From UBA969 sp041694635 (lineage in GTDB: Bacteria > Planctomycetota > Planctomycetia > Gemmatales > Gemmataceae), in the NCBI GenBank assembly GCA_041694635.1, contig JBDNHI010000016.1, positions 62,001 through 126,000 of the forward strand: a DNA stretch of 64,000 nt, given 5' to 3'. Position numbers and translations under genes: made by a program. Below are positions 44,538 to 53,438 of the stretch, piece by piece (the first letter of the stretch is position 1; each line of letters begins with the position of its first letter). Below the pieces are notes generated by a model. The model made no database searches and was not told the DNA's origin. It worked only from the letters and a program-made list of their open reading frames with translations.

Positions 44538-45692
44538 ATGAATATTTTTATCAGTGCAGGAGAACCAAGTGGAGATTTGCACGGTAGTAACCTTACAAAA
44601 GCTCTTTTAGCACAAGACCCACAATCCCAACTATTTGGATTTGGTGGCGACAAAATGCAACAAGCTGGTTGCAAGTTAATTTACCCCTTGGCAGATTTAG
44701 CAATAATGGGCCTCTATAAAGTATTAACTTCAATTCCTCGACTAAAAAAAATCTTACAATTAGCAATTGATCATTTTATTCAAACTAAGCCCGATGTTTT
44801 GGTATTAATTGACTACCCCGGGTTTCATTGGCATTTGGCAGCAGCAGCGAAGAAACTTGGCATTCCCGTAATATATTATGTACCTCCTCAAATTTGGGCG
44901 TGGGCCTCTTGGAGGGTAAGAAAGATGCGCAGACTTGTCGATCTGGTGCTATGTAATTTTCCTTTTGAAGAAAAATGGTTTAGCGATAATAATGTGCCTG
45001 CAAAACTGATCAGCCACCCTTACTACGATCAAATATTAAATCAAAAATTAGACGAGACCTTTGTTGAAGAACAACGAGAAAAATCTGGTGTAGTAATCGC
45101 ATTACTTCCGGGATCAAGGAATCAGGAAGTTGCTTTGAATTTAAATGCCTTGGTAAAAGGGGCAAAAATGATTCACCAACAACATCCGCAAACCCGCTTT
45201 TTAGTCGCCGCATTCTCAGAGACTCATAAAACAATAATCAACAATGCATTAAGAAATCAAACTATTCCGATTGAAGTGTTCGTAGGAAAAACTCCTGAAA
45301 TCATCAGCCTCGCTTATGTCTGTGCCGCAGTTTCAGGGTCGGTAAGTTTAGAACTGTTAGCAGCAAAAATCCCCACAGCAATTATTTTTCAAACCTCGCC
45401 CTTTATGTCTTTGGTAGCACACACACTTAAAGCGGTTCCTTATATTACCCTAGTAAATCTATTAGCAGGCAAGGAACTTTTCCCGGAACGATTTGGTTGC
45501 ACCTGCCCATCAAAATGGATCAGTGAACAACTAGGGGTATGGCTGAAATACCCACAAAAGCGCAATGATTTAGTTCAGGAATTATCGACACTGAAAAATT
45601 CAATTTTGTTTGGAGGGGCATCGGAAAAAGGGGCCAAAGAAATCATCCAATTTATTGAAACAAAAAAAGCTCAAGCTGCAATCGCAGCCTGA
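44538..45692 (+). CDS. lpxB: Lipid-A-disaccharide synthase
   Basis: A 384-residue glycosyltransferase (GT19) that joins UDP-diacylglucosamine and lipid X into the lipid A disaccharide. The N-terminal MNIFISAGEPSGDLHGSNL and FGFGGDKMQQAGCKL, VLIDYPGFHWHLA, YYVPPQIWAWASWRV and LLPGSRNQEVALNL are hallmark motifs. The length is typical. It implies a Gram-negative outer membrane with lipid A. kdsB and a Kdo-hydroxylase-like gene in the window fit the same pathway. The last codons and the stop form one arm of a bidirectional terminator. It is intact and associates with the inner membrane. Confidence 0.96.
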   Translation: MNIFISAGEPSGDLHGSNLTKALLAQDPQSQLFGFGGDKMQQAGCKLIYPLADLAIMGLYKVLTSIPRLKKILQLAIDHFIQTKPDVLVLIDYPGFHWHLAAAAKKLGIPVIYYVPPQIWAWASWRVRKMRRLVDLVLCNFPFEEKWFSDNNVPAKLISHPYYDQILNQKLDETFVEEQREKSGVVIALLPGSRNQEVALNLNALVKGAKMIHQQHPQTRFLVAAFSETHKTIINNALRNQTIPIEVFVGKTPEIISLAYVCAAVSGSVSLELLAAKIPTAIIFQTSPFMSLVAHTLKAVPYITLVNLLAGKELFPERFGCTCPSKWISEQLGVWLKYPQKRNDLVQELSTLKNSILFGGASEKGAKEIIQFIETKKAQAAIAA

Positions 45693-45702
45693 GCTTAAAT
45701 TT
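45662..45702. terminator. Bidirectional terminator spanning the lpxB stop codon
   Basis: GCTCAAGCTGC at 45669-45679 pairs with GCAGCCTGAGC at 45684-45694 with one mismatch and a 4-nt loop, and flanking A/T bases extend the stem. The TGA stop of lpxB lies within the right arm. On the minus strand seven T residues follow, ending the outer-membrane protein gene; on the plus strand TTAAATTTT follows. Confidence 0.7.
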
Positions 45703-45715
45703 TGATATCAATTAA

Positions 45716-46597
45716 TTAGAACTGTATACCACCGTTATAAAGTAAATTGATGTTAGATAAATCACTATTATTTTGGCTTTGAAGCACGCCGTTCCAGATA
45801 TAATCCCATTCAACTCTAAGACCGGCAATAAGATTAACTTTCCCAAAGGGAATTTGCAGGTCAGAATGAAGTGAAAGAAAAACACCACCAATCGTATCTT
45901 TCAAATTAGGGAAACCAACAAACTCGGTTTTACCACTTCCATATCGTCCCCCAACATCACCACCAACTCTCCAAGAATTTTCTTTATTTAAAGCATTCCC
46001 CCTGAGGTAAAATTCTTTACCACCAGAAAGATTCACAAAGGTAGTATTTAGTGCAATAATGCCAACATCAACATTTGGAACAGTGATAGATTTATTAACC
46101 CCTAAGCCAAAGTCCTTACCGCTACGATCAAGGTAGGGTAGGTTAAAAAGCGTAGCAACATTACTTCGATCATTACTATTATAATGAGTGTTTGAAATAC
46201 CAAGATCAATAACCCAAGCATTATCAGCAGCAGGGTTAAAGAAAAGGGAACGGCCGCCACCGCTAATATTCCAACCAGTATCTAAGACACGGTTAAAAAT
46301 GCCGCCACCCACGGTATATTCGACCCCAGTTCTAAAATAAGTTTCAAGCATAATAGGGCCTGACTTGCAATTGCCAGTGGGGCCACAGCAGCTAGGGTCT
46401 CTAGGATTAAGAATCCATTCTGATAAAGTCTGCCTAGTATTTGGCATAGGGTTATCTTGGTTATCAGAATCTCCGAGGGTTCCAATAGAGCCGGGCGTTG
46501 CCGTGCCATAACCTAGTGAAGGCTCTTGCGCCAACCCCAAGTTACAAACAAGCCCAAGTAAGCCAAGTCCCAAACCAAACATTTTCAGTACATTCAT
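45716..46597 (-). CDS. Outer-membrane beta-barrel-like secreted protein
   Basis: A 293-residue protein with a signal peptide (residues 1-23, ending LGLAQ). After a disordered region and a Cys-rich patch (DPSCCGPTGNCKSG), alternating hydrophobic strands such as YTVGGGIFNRVLDTG, FVNLSGGKEFYLRG and VNLIAGLRVEWDYIW suggest a beta-barrel, and the chain ends in Phe like many outer-membrane proteins. From memory, it resembles a planctomycete barrel family (possibly BBP7-like), but I cannot name it with certainty. It is convergent with lpxB, with only 23 bp between, and shares a terminator with it. Confidence 0.7.
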   Translation of the reverse strand: MNVLKMFGLGLGLLGLVCNLGLAQEPSLGYGTATPGSIGTLGDSDNQDNPMPNTRQTLSEWILNPRDPSCCGPTGNCKSGPIMLETYFRTGVEYTVGGGIFNRVLDTGWNISGGGRSLFFNPAADNAWVIDLGISNTHYNSNDRSNVATLFNLPYLDRSGKDFGLGVNKSITVPNVDVGIIALNTTFVNLSGGKEFYLRGNALNKENSWRVGGDVGGRYGSGKTEFVGFPNLKDTIGGVFLSLHSDLQIPFGKVNLIAGLRVEWDYIWNGVLQSQNNSDLSNINLLYNGGIQF

Positions 46598-46980
46598 ACC
46601 GACCTCGCAACTTTGAAGCGATATAGGTCACTGGTGTTTGACCCAGATCAAACTCCCTAAGAATAACAATTACCCTACCTTGCATTTACCTTTGCAGGTA
46701 AAAAAGGCTTCAATTATTCATCGGTAAAAAGCTAGGAAGAATTTAACAAGAATACCACTTATAATGAAATTAAAGCTTTTAGGGGTAATTCCTTTTAAAG
46801 TGGGTAGTTGAGTGATATTAGGGGCAAGTTAAATTATAAAACCTAACAAAATTACCCCAGCCTTACTACTTTCATCTCGCCCCTTTGCACCAGCACAATA
46901 AGATTCAAATTAGTTAGTTGCTATGACTGCATTTTTAAAAGATAATTCTTTTATTTTTAAAAAGTTTAAGGAACTCGGTG
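46598..46980. other. 383-bp divergent intergenic region with several dyads
   Basis: It separates the outer-membrane protein gene (minus) from the cytochrome gene (plus). It holds an 18-bp dyad at 46636-46653 (GTTTGA, 6 nt, TCAAAC), another at 46685-46702 (TTTACC, 6 nt, GGTAAA), and a 9-bp inverted repeat GGGGTAATT at 46782-46790 with AATTACCCC at 46850-46858. No gene or clear promoter pair is visible. Confidence 0.45.
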
Positions 46981-48864
46981 ATGCGTTACAAAAAAGTGCT
47001 TATCTTAATTTTGTTGCTATTGTTCACCTTGAAACCAAATCAAGCTTACTCGGGACAATCAAATAGTCTATTGGATGTTTCTCAAGATGGGAAAAAGATT
47101 GCGGTTGCTAATACGGATAGTGGCAGCATTACCCTTTTTGATCTTTTAACCAGAACCCCAATCTTTGAAATTGCAGTTGGTACAAAACCTGAGGGCCTCA
47201 CTTGGATTGGCAATAGCCCTCTCCTTGCTGTAACCCTCTACTCAGAGGACAAAGTTGTAATCGTTGATACGGAAAAAAAAATGGTTGTAAAAACGATTCC
47301 AACGAATGATGAACCCTACGGCATCGTTTCTACTAAAGATGGCTCCAGACTTTACCTTACCCACGAATACCCCGGACAAGTTTCAGAAATCACAACCTCA
47401 GAATTTAAAGTTACTAAAGTTTTTAATTCAGGGAAAATGACTAGGGGCATTGCTTTATCCCCTGATGAAAAATCCCTGTTTGTTACCGAATTCTATTCTG
47501 CCTCTGTTAATAAGATCGATTTAATAACAGACAAAATTTCCGACACTTGGAAAGGCAGAGATGATGACAACCTCGCTCGACAGATTACCATCCACCCTAC
47601 CCGTCCCAAAGCCTATTACCCGCACATCAGATCAAGAACTCAAATCATTGATGCAGATGGCTCGATTTTTCCAGAATTTTCAATTTGTGATACTTCAGGC
47701 GCCCCTGATAAAACCAAGCGTATGACTATTGCAATGGACACTTTTAATGGGGTCTATGTGGTTGCAACACCTTGGGAATGTGCTCTTTCTCCTGATGGAA
47801 AAACCATTTATGTTATTTATTCGGGTTCGAACGATATGAATATCTGCAAAGTTATGGATGATGATTATTCTGAAATTCAAAGGCAGGGAAATGCAGTACG
47901 CCTTGGACTAAACCCCCGAGCTATTCGCGTGAACCCCAATGGAAAAGAAGTTTATGTTTATAATGCTTTGCAATTTGATATCACTATTCACGAACCAACT
48001 AATATGAACAAAATAGCTTCTATGAAATCGTGCGACCCTCCTAAAAGTCGCGAATGGGTTTTGGGGAAAATTCTTTTCAACACCTCCCTTTCCCCTATGA
48101 CCTCACGAAAATGGGTGGCTTGCTTTTCTTGTCACCCCGATGGTAACTCCGATGGCAGAGTTTGGGAGAACCCCGAAGGCTTACGAAAAACTCCATCAAT
48201 GGCTGGTTTAGCTCATACCCACCCATTGCATTGGTCGGCGGATCGTGATGAAGTGCAAGATTTCGAATACACGATTCGGGGTAAATTGATGAGAGGTTAT
48301 GGCCTTGTTAAAGGATCTATTACGCAAAAAAATGGTTTTGATAAGACCGAACTTAAAGAAAACCTTTCTGGAAAATCTCCCGAGTTAGATGCCCTTGCGC
48401 TCTACAGTAACTCGTTTAACTTCACTCTTTCCCCACATAACAAAGTTTCGGGGAAGCTTTCAGAACAAGCAGAGCGGGGCAAATTGCTCTTTTTTAATAA
48501 TCAGGTTGGCTGCGCAACTTGCCATTCCGGACCCTATTATTCTGATAGCCAACTTGGACCAAATGGAAAAATTCACGAGGTCGGAACAGGCAACGATGAT
48601 CCCTCTGAAAAAATGGGCCCAAAATACGATACACCTACCCTCCTTGGCGTTTACCGCACGCAACCCTATCTTCATCATGGCAAAGCTAAAACTCTTTTGG
48701 ATGTTCTTACAACACAAAATATCAACGACAAACACGGAAAGACTAGCCATCTTTCTAATTCCCAAAAAGATGATTTGGTAGAATTTCTAAAATGTTTGCC
48801 TTATGAAATGCCACCAGATGAGACACCAAACACCGTCAAGTATCGTTTTATACCTAAAAAATAA
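46981..48864 (+). CDS. Secreted YVTN-type beta-propeller fused to a dihaem cytochrome c (MauG/CCP-like)
   Basis: A 627-residue exported protein (signal peptide to about residue 25). Residues 30-340 form a YVTN-type propeller (VTLYSEDKVVIVDTEKKMV; LFVTEFYSASVNKIDLITD). The C-terminal third has two c-type haem sites, CFSCH at Cys381 and CATCH at Cys511, in contexts like MauG and cytochrome c peroxidases (SGPYYSD; TPTLLGVYRTQPYLHHG). Ligand changes between a peroxidase and an oxidase cannot be read here. It probably works in the periplasm. AAGGAA lies before the ATG at 46981; a GTG at 46978 is in frame. An IMPase-like gene follows at 22 bp. Confidence 0.85.
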   Translation: MRYKKVLILILLLLFTLKPNQAYSGQSNSLLDVSQDGKKIAVANTDSGSITLFDLLTRTPIFEIAVGTKPEGLTWIGNSPLLAVTLYSEDKVVIVDTEKKMVVKTIPTNDEPYGIVSTKDGSRLYLTHEYPGQVSEITTSEFKVTKVFNSGKMTRGIALSPDEKSLFVTEFYSASVNKIDLITDKISDTWKGRDDDNLARQITIHPTRPKAYYPHIRSRTQIIDADGSIFPEFSICDTSGAPDKTKRMTIAMDTFNGVYVVATPWECALSPDGKTIYVIYSGSNDMNICKVMDDDYSEIQRQGNAVRLGLNPRAIRVNPNGKEVYVYNALQFDITIHEPTNMNKIASMKSCDPPKSREWVLGKILFNTSLSPMTSRKWVACFSCHPDGNSDGRVWENPEGLRKTPSMAGLAHTHPLHWSADRDEVQDFEYTIRGKLMRGYGLVKGSITQKNGFDKTELKENLSGKSPELDALALYSNSFNFTLSPHNKVSGKLSEQAERGKLLFFNNQVGCATCHSGPYYSDSQLGPNGKIHEVGTGNDDPSEKMGPKYDTPTLLGVYRTQPYLHHGKAKTLLDVLTTQNINDKHGKTSHLSNSQKDDLVEFLKCLPYEMPPDETPNTVKYRFIPKK

Positions 48865-48885
48865 TCTATTTATGGAGTGATTTGA

Positions 48886-49671
48886 TTGAGTACTGATCTA
48901 AAATCCCGCTATGAAGCGGGAATTGAACTTGCCCAGTTAGCTGCAAAAACTGCAATGGGTTATTACGAAACAGCTTTAGAAGTCGAGTGGAAAAAAGACG
49001 AAAGCCCTGTCACTATCGCTGACAGAGAAGCCGAGTCTACGCTTCGATCTAACCTAAAAAAGTATTTTAAAAATGATGGCTTTCTTGGTGAAGAATACGG
49101 AAATGAACCCGGAAGTTCTGGTTATCGATGGATTATTGATCCAATCGATGGCACAAGAAATTTCGTACGCGGAATTCCTATTTGGGCCACGCTACTTGGC
49201 CTTGAATACAAGGGGGAAATGCTGGCAGGGATTGCTGTTGTTCCAACTCTTAACCAAACTTTTCGGGCTATGAAAGGCGATGGTGCCTTTCGAAATAACA
49301 CCAAAATCAATGTTTCAAATGTTAATAATTTAGCTGCTTCTCAACTTTTTTATTCTAGTATTTCTTGGTTTGTTAAAGCTGGTATGGAGAAAGAATTTCT
49401 CGCCCTCGCTGCACATACCGAACGACAACGCGGCTTTGGCGACTTCTATGGCTTTGTCCTTGTCGCTCAAGGGGCAGGCGAAATTATGCTCGAGCACGGC
49501 GTACACGCCTGGGATGTGGCTGCTATTATTCCCATCGTCGAAGAAGCAGGGGGCAAGTTCTCGGATTGGAATGGCAATAAATCCATCGAGGCTTCTGATG
49601 TACTTGTTACAAACGGCTTACTTCACCAGCAATCTCTAGACTTTATTCAAGGCAAAAGAACAAAAGCTTAA
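48886..49671 (+). CDS. Inositol-monophosphatase-family phosphatase (HisN-like)
   Basis: A 261-residue enzyme of the lithium-sensitive phosphatase family. The metal-binding motifs are DESPVTIADREAE, GEEYGNEPGS and WIIDPIDGTRNFVRGIP, with the C-terminal WDVAAIIPIVEEAGG. Many bacterial relatives act as histidinol phosphatases (HisN), so that is a reasonable guess, but inositol or sugar phosphates are possible. The start is a TTG at 48886 with GGAG 9 nt before it; the first in-frame ATG would remove conserved residues. It ends 2 bp before mtnA, so the genes are probably co-transcribed. It is cytoplasmic and intact. Confidence 0.87.
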   Translation: MSTDLKSRYEAGIELAQLAAKTAMGYYETALEVEWKKDESPVTIADREAESTLRSNLKKYFKNDGFLGEEYGNEPGSSGYRWIIDPIDGTRNFVRGIPIWATLLGLEYKGEMLAGIAVVPTLNQTFRAMKGDGAFRNNTKINVSNVNNLAASQLFYSSISWFVKAGMEKEFLALAAHTERQRGFGDFYGFVLVAQGAGEIMLEHGVHAWDVAAIIPIVEEAGGKFSDWNGNKSIEASDVLVTNGLLHQQSLDFIQGKRTKA

Positions 49672-49673
49672 CT

Positions 49674-50735
49674 ATGAATAATAAGCCAATTTATTCGGTT
49701 CCTAGGGCTATGGAGTGGATAGGTGATACTGATGGGCATTTACGCCTATTAGATCAGACTCTTTTACCTCTAGATGTTTCTTACATCGATTGCAATGATA
49801 TCGCTACCGTTCACGAAGCGATTCGAAGCCTTAGGGTTAGGGGCGCACCTGCGATAGGGATATCAGCGGCGATGGGGATTTGCGTTGGCCTTAAAAAAGT
49901 CGCAAAAGATAACACTTTAAAAAATCATTATGATGAAATCGATGCCTACCTTCGTAGTAGCAGACCTACCGCAGTAAATTTGTTTTGGGCGCTCGACCGG
50001 ATGAAAAGAAAATTCCTTGCGCTTTTAGGGAAGCAAACTGAAAAAGTTATTTTTCAAGAGCTTCTAAAAGAAGCCCTTCTTATAGAAAAAGAAGACCGAG
50101 AAATGTGCCAATTTATTGGCAAAATAGGCTCAAGCCTTGTTCACGAAGGGTTTGGCATACTCACTCACTGTAACACTGGGGGCCTTGCTACAGCCGCCTA
50201 TGGCACGGCGCTTTCTATCATTTTTACCGCAGCGGGACAAGGCAAAAACATTCAGGTCTTTTGCGATGAGACGCGACCACTTTTGCAAGGCGCACGCCTT
50301 ACTGCCTGGGAGTTATTACAGGCTAATATCCCTGCTACCCTTATTTGTGATAGTATGGCAGCGCAGGTTATGAAAGAAGGAAAAATTCAGATGGTTATTG
50401 TGGGCGCAGACCGTATCGCAGCAAATGGTGATACCGCCAACAAAATTGGGACTTATGGACTTTCGGTTTTAGCCAAGGCCCACAATATACCCTTTTATGT
50501 TGCTGCACCATCCAGCACTTTTGATTTATCAATCGAAGATGGTAAGGAAATCCCAATTGAACTTAGAAGTTCGAAAGAAATAACCGAATGTTTTGGGAAG
50601 CAGGTAGCACCAACGGGGATGAGGGTTTATAACCCAGCATTTGATGTAACTCCAGCGCACCTGATCACGGGTATCATTACTGAAAAATCGTTAATTTCAC
50701 CTCTAAATGCTGAAAACATTCGTAAAAGTCTTTAA
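49674..50735 (+). CDS. mtnA: S-methyl-5-thioribose-1-phosphate isomerase
   Basis: A 353-residue enzyme of the methionine salvage pathway that converts 5-methylthioribose-1-phosphate to the ribulose form. Signatures: IRSLRVRGAPAIGISAAMG, the GILTHCNTGGLATAAYGTAL segment carrying the catalytic cysteine, VFCDETRPLLQGARLTAWEL and the catalytic aspartate in VIVGADRIAANGDTANKIGTY. The length is normal. Some eIF2B-like proteins look similar, but the CNTG and GADR motifs favour MtnA. It follows the IMPase-like gene by 2 bp. No other methionine-salvage gene is visible in the window. Confidence 0.95.
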   Translation: MNNKPIYSVPRAMEWIGDTDGHLRLLDQTLLPLDVSYIDCNDIATVHEAIRSLRVRGAPAIGISAAMGICVGLKKVAKDNTLKNHYDEIDAYLRSSRPTAVNLFWALDRMKRKFLALLGKQTEKVIFQELLKEALLIEKEDREMCQFIGKIGSSLVHEGFGILTHCNTGGLATAAYGTALSIIFTAAGQGKNIQVFCDETRPLLQGARLTAWELLQANIPATLICDSMAAQVMKEGKIQMVIVGADRIAANGDTANKIGTYGLSVLAKAHNIPFYVAAPSSTFDLSIEDGKEIPIELRSSKEITECFGKQVAPTGMRVYNPAFDVTPAHLITGIITEKSLISPLNAENIRKSL

Positions 50736-50857
50736 ATAAATCTTTTACAACACATCTAAACAAATATGGATTTAACTAAAAAGTCCATTACAATAAAATT
50801 AGTGTGTCAAGGGAATAGTTTAAGAATCATACCTACCCATTTATTCAAGGAATCTTT

Positions 50858-51637
50858 ATGAAATCGATCTCTAGAATTGGTCTTTGCTTTGGCTTTATCT
50901 TCTCGGTTTTAGTTGCCACCGCAGAAGTTTCTCAGGCCCAAACGTGGGGCACTATCAAAGGACAAGTTATTTGGGGCGGGGCTACCGTCACAGCGGCTGA
51001 AAAACTTAAAATCGACAAGGATCAACCGCATTGCCTTTCTAAAGGTGACATCCTTTCCGAAAAGTTTGTGGTAGATCCTAAAAGCAAAGGCGTTCGCTGG
51101 GTTTTTGTTTGGCTTATCGATAGCAAAAATCCCAAAGCACAAATTCCTATTCACCCTTCCCTTCTTGAAGTTAAACAAAAGGAAGTTGTGCTTGACCAAC
51201 CTTGCTGCGTTTATGAACCCCACGCTTTGGGATTACGAGCAGGTCAGTCGCTGGTTGCCAAGAACAGTTCTCCAGTTAGTCATAATGTGAACATCATCAG
51301 CACCGGAAATAACCCCAATCAAAACCTTCTAATCCCAACGGGCAAGGAACTTAAAGTAGAAGGATGGGAAGCTGCTACAGCACCCACTAAAATAGAATGT
51401 AATATTCATCCTTGGATGAATGCTTGGGTAAGGGTATTTAATCACCCTTACTTTGCAATCACAGATAAAGATGGAAACTTTGAAATGAAGAATGCGCCTT
51501 CAGGCGAATTCAATTTGGTTGTTTGGCAAGAAGAAACTGGTTGGGTAAAGGGTGGAAAAATTGGCATCCCAGTTAACATAAAAGCAGACGGCGTTACTGA
51601 TACTGGAAAAATCGAACTTAATCCATCTGCCAATTAA
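50858..51637 (+). CDS. Secreted cupredoxin-like protein with C-terminal regulatory-type beta domain
   Basis: A 259-residue exported protein (signal peptide to about residue 27, VSQAQ). The middle has copper-site-like residues: His in SSPVSHNVNIIS, and Cys, His and Met in ECNIHPWMNAW, the spacing of a type 1 (blue) copper centre. The C-terminal 70 residues (FAITDKDGNFEMKNAPSGEFNLVVWQEETGW) resemble a carboxypeptidase-regulatory beta domain. Such proteins are common in planctomycetes and have been grouped with methylamine-utilisation electron carriers. The electron partner is unknown; the dihaem cytochrome 2 kb upstream is one candidate. AAGGAA precedes the ATG. Confidence 0.75.
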   Translation: MKSISRIGLCFGFIFSVLVATAEVSQAQTWGTIKGQVIWGGATVTAAEKLKIDKDQPHCLSKGDILSEKFVVDPKSKGVRWVFVWLIDSKNPKAQIPIHPSLLEVKQKEVVLDQPCCVYEPHALGLRAGQSLVAKNSSPVSHNVNIISTGNNPNQNLLIPTGKELKVEGWEAATAPTKIECNIHPWMNAWVRVFNHPYFAITDKDGNFEMKNAPSGEFNLVVWQEETGWVKGGKIGIPVNIKADGVTDTGKIELNPSAN

Positions 51638-51660
51638 TAACCCGATACTTTATTTAACCA

Positions 51661-51700
51661 AAACCCTTTTCAATTCAGATTTGAAAAGGGTTTCTTTATT
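51661..51700. terminator. Bidirectional terminator between the cupredoxin gene and pyrG
   Basis: A 13-bp perfect stem (AAACCCTTTTCAA at 51661-51673 with its complement at 51681-51693) has a 7-nt loop. T-rich bases follow on the plus strand; the minus strand continues with TTGGTTAAATAAAG, which is a weaker tail. The two genes converge here. Confidence 0.8.
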
Positions 51701-53315
51701 TAACAGGCACTTTGTTTTCATTATAAAGGCCACTGGCGTTTACAAATCCCTTAAATAACGGATGAGCACTAGTAGGCTTCGATTTAAATTCAGGATGGCT
51801 TTGTACAGCTATAAACCAAGGGTGGTTTAAAATTTCAACGATTTCTACGAGATTACCATCCGGACTAATGCCGGAGAACAACATACCCTGTTTTTCAAAC
51901 TGAGATTTATAATTGTTATTAAATTCGTAGCGATGCCTATGCCTTTCATGAGCTAGAGAGTTGCCGTAGGCTTTTTGCGCTAAGGAACCATCAACTAACT
52001 TGCAAGGGTAAGACCCCAGGCGCATTGTGCCCCCCATATCCGTGATGCTGTATTGCTCATTCAGCAAGCAAACGACGGGGTTTTTGCAATTCTTATCAAT
52101 CTCGGTGGTGTTAGGGTCATCAAGGTTGATAACATTTTTAGCGAACTCAATCACTGCACATTGAAGGCCAAGGCAGATGCCAAAGAAGGGAATTTTATTT
52201 TCACGGGCGAACTTGATAGACTCGATTTTCCCTGGGATACCTCGGTATCCAAACCCACCTGGAACTAATATACCATCAACCCCTGCGAGTTGTTTTTCAG
52301 TACCTTCGCGTTCAATATTTTCGCCTTCGATTTTCCGAATGATGACCCTGAAATTACAAGCAATGCCAGCGTGATCTAACGATTCATAAATAGATTTATA
52401 AGCATCGTTATGACTGATATATTTACCCACCACAGCAATCGTAATTTCTTTCTTAGGATTACGCATTTTCTGGATCATTGAAGTCCAGTCAGATATATCG
52501 AGCGGGTTCGCCTTAAGGGAAAGCTTTTCAACAATCAATTCATCAAGTTTGTTTTCAACTAAACTTAATGGAACTTCGTAAATGCTAAATTCTTTGTCCC
52601 GTTCTTCAATGACAGCTCGAGTTTCAACATTGCAGAAAAGAGCAATTTTTTCGGGCATATCACTAGGCATCTCACGCTCGGTCCGGCAAATTAGCACATC
52701 AGGCTGGATTCCGATTTGCCTTAATAGCCCAACACTATGTTGGGTAGGTTTAGACTTCGCTTCACCTGCTGCTTTCAAATAGGGGATCAAAGTAAGATGA
52801 ATATAAAGACAATTATTTTTACCCACATCAAGTGCAAATTGCCTGATGGCTTCAAGAAACGGGAGCCCCTCAATATCACCAACCGTGCCACCAATTTCAG
52901 TGATCACCACATCAACATCATTCGTTGCAAGTTTAAGAACAGCGTTTTTTATTTCATCAGTAACATGAGGAATAACTTGGACGGTTCTGCCAAGGTAATC
53001 GCCACGGCGTTCCTTTTCAATCACAGATTGGTAGATCTTACCCGTGGTAAAGTTACAAACCCTACTTAAGGGTGCGTTGGTAAATCGCTCGTAATGGCCT
53101 AGGTCTAAGTCCGTTTCAGCACCGTCATCGAGAACATAAACTTCGCCGTGCTGATAGGGACTCATAGTTCCGGGGTCAACATTAATATATGGGTCAAATT
53201 TTTGCAGCCTAACTCTTAACCCCCGATGCTCTAAAAGCATACCAATGGAAGCACAGGTAAGCCCTTTACCAAGAGAACTAACAACCCCACCGGTAACAAA
53301 AATATGTTTTGCCAT
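51696..53315 (-). CDS. pyrG: CTP synthase
   Basis: A 539-residue enzyme that aminates UTP to CTP using glutamine and ATP. The N-terminal synthetase domain has FVTGGVVSSLGKGLTCASIG and LQKFDPYINVDPGTMSPYQHGEV. The class I glutaminase domain has GILVPGGFGYRG, the nucleophile region FFGICLGLQCAVIEFA with its catalytic Cys, and WFIAVQSHPEFKSKP with the catalytic His and Glu. The length is normal. It is the upstream gene of nothing obvious on the minus strand; kdsB ends 123 bp before its start. dcd and nrdJ in this window use the pathway downstream of CTP. Confidence 0.97.
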   Translation of the reverse strand: MAKHIFVTGGVVSSLGKGLTCASIGMLLEHRGLRVRLQKFDPYINVDPGTMSPYQHGEVYVLDDGAETDLDLGHYERFTNAPLSRVCNFTTGKIYQSVIEKERRGDYLGRTVQVIPHVTDEIKNAVLKLATNDVDVVITEIGGTVGDIEGLPFLEAIRQFALDVGKNNCLYIHLTLIPYLKAAGEAKSKPTQHSVGLLRQIGIQPDVLICRTEREMPSDMPEKIALFCNVETRAVIEERDKEFSIYEVPLSLVENKLDELIVEKLSLKANPLDISDWTSMIQKMRNPKKEITIAVVGKYISHNDAYKSIYESLDHAGIACNFRVIIRKIEGENIEREGTEKQLAGVDGILVPGGFGYRGIPGKIESIKFARENKIPFFGICLGLQCAVIEFAKNVINLDDPNTTEIDKNCKNPVVCLLNEQYSITDMGGTMRLGSYPCKLVDGSLAQKAYGNSLAHERHRHRYEFNNNYKSQFEKQGMLFSGISPDGNLVEIVEILNHPWFIAVQSHPEFKSKPTSAHPLFKGFVNASGLYNENKVPVK

Positions 53316-53438
53316 TCTGGCTTCTTTCGCAGTCTAAATCCATAAAGAACAAGAGCAATGGCGTAAGCCAAGAAATGCTCTATGGGAGGATTTATACGAC
53401 TCAATCGGCTGAAAATCCAGAATATTGTGAACAAAGTT

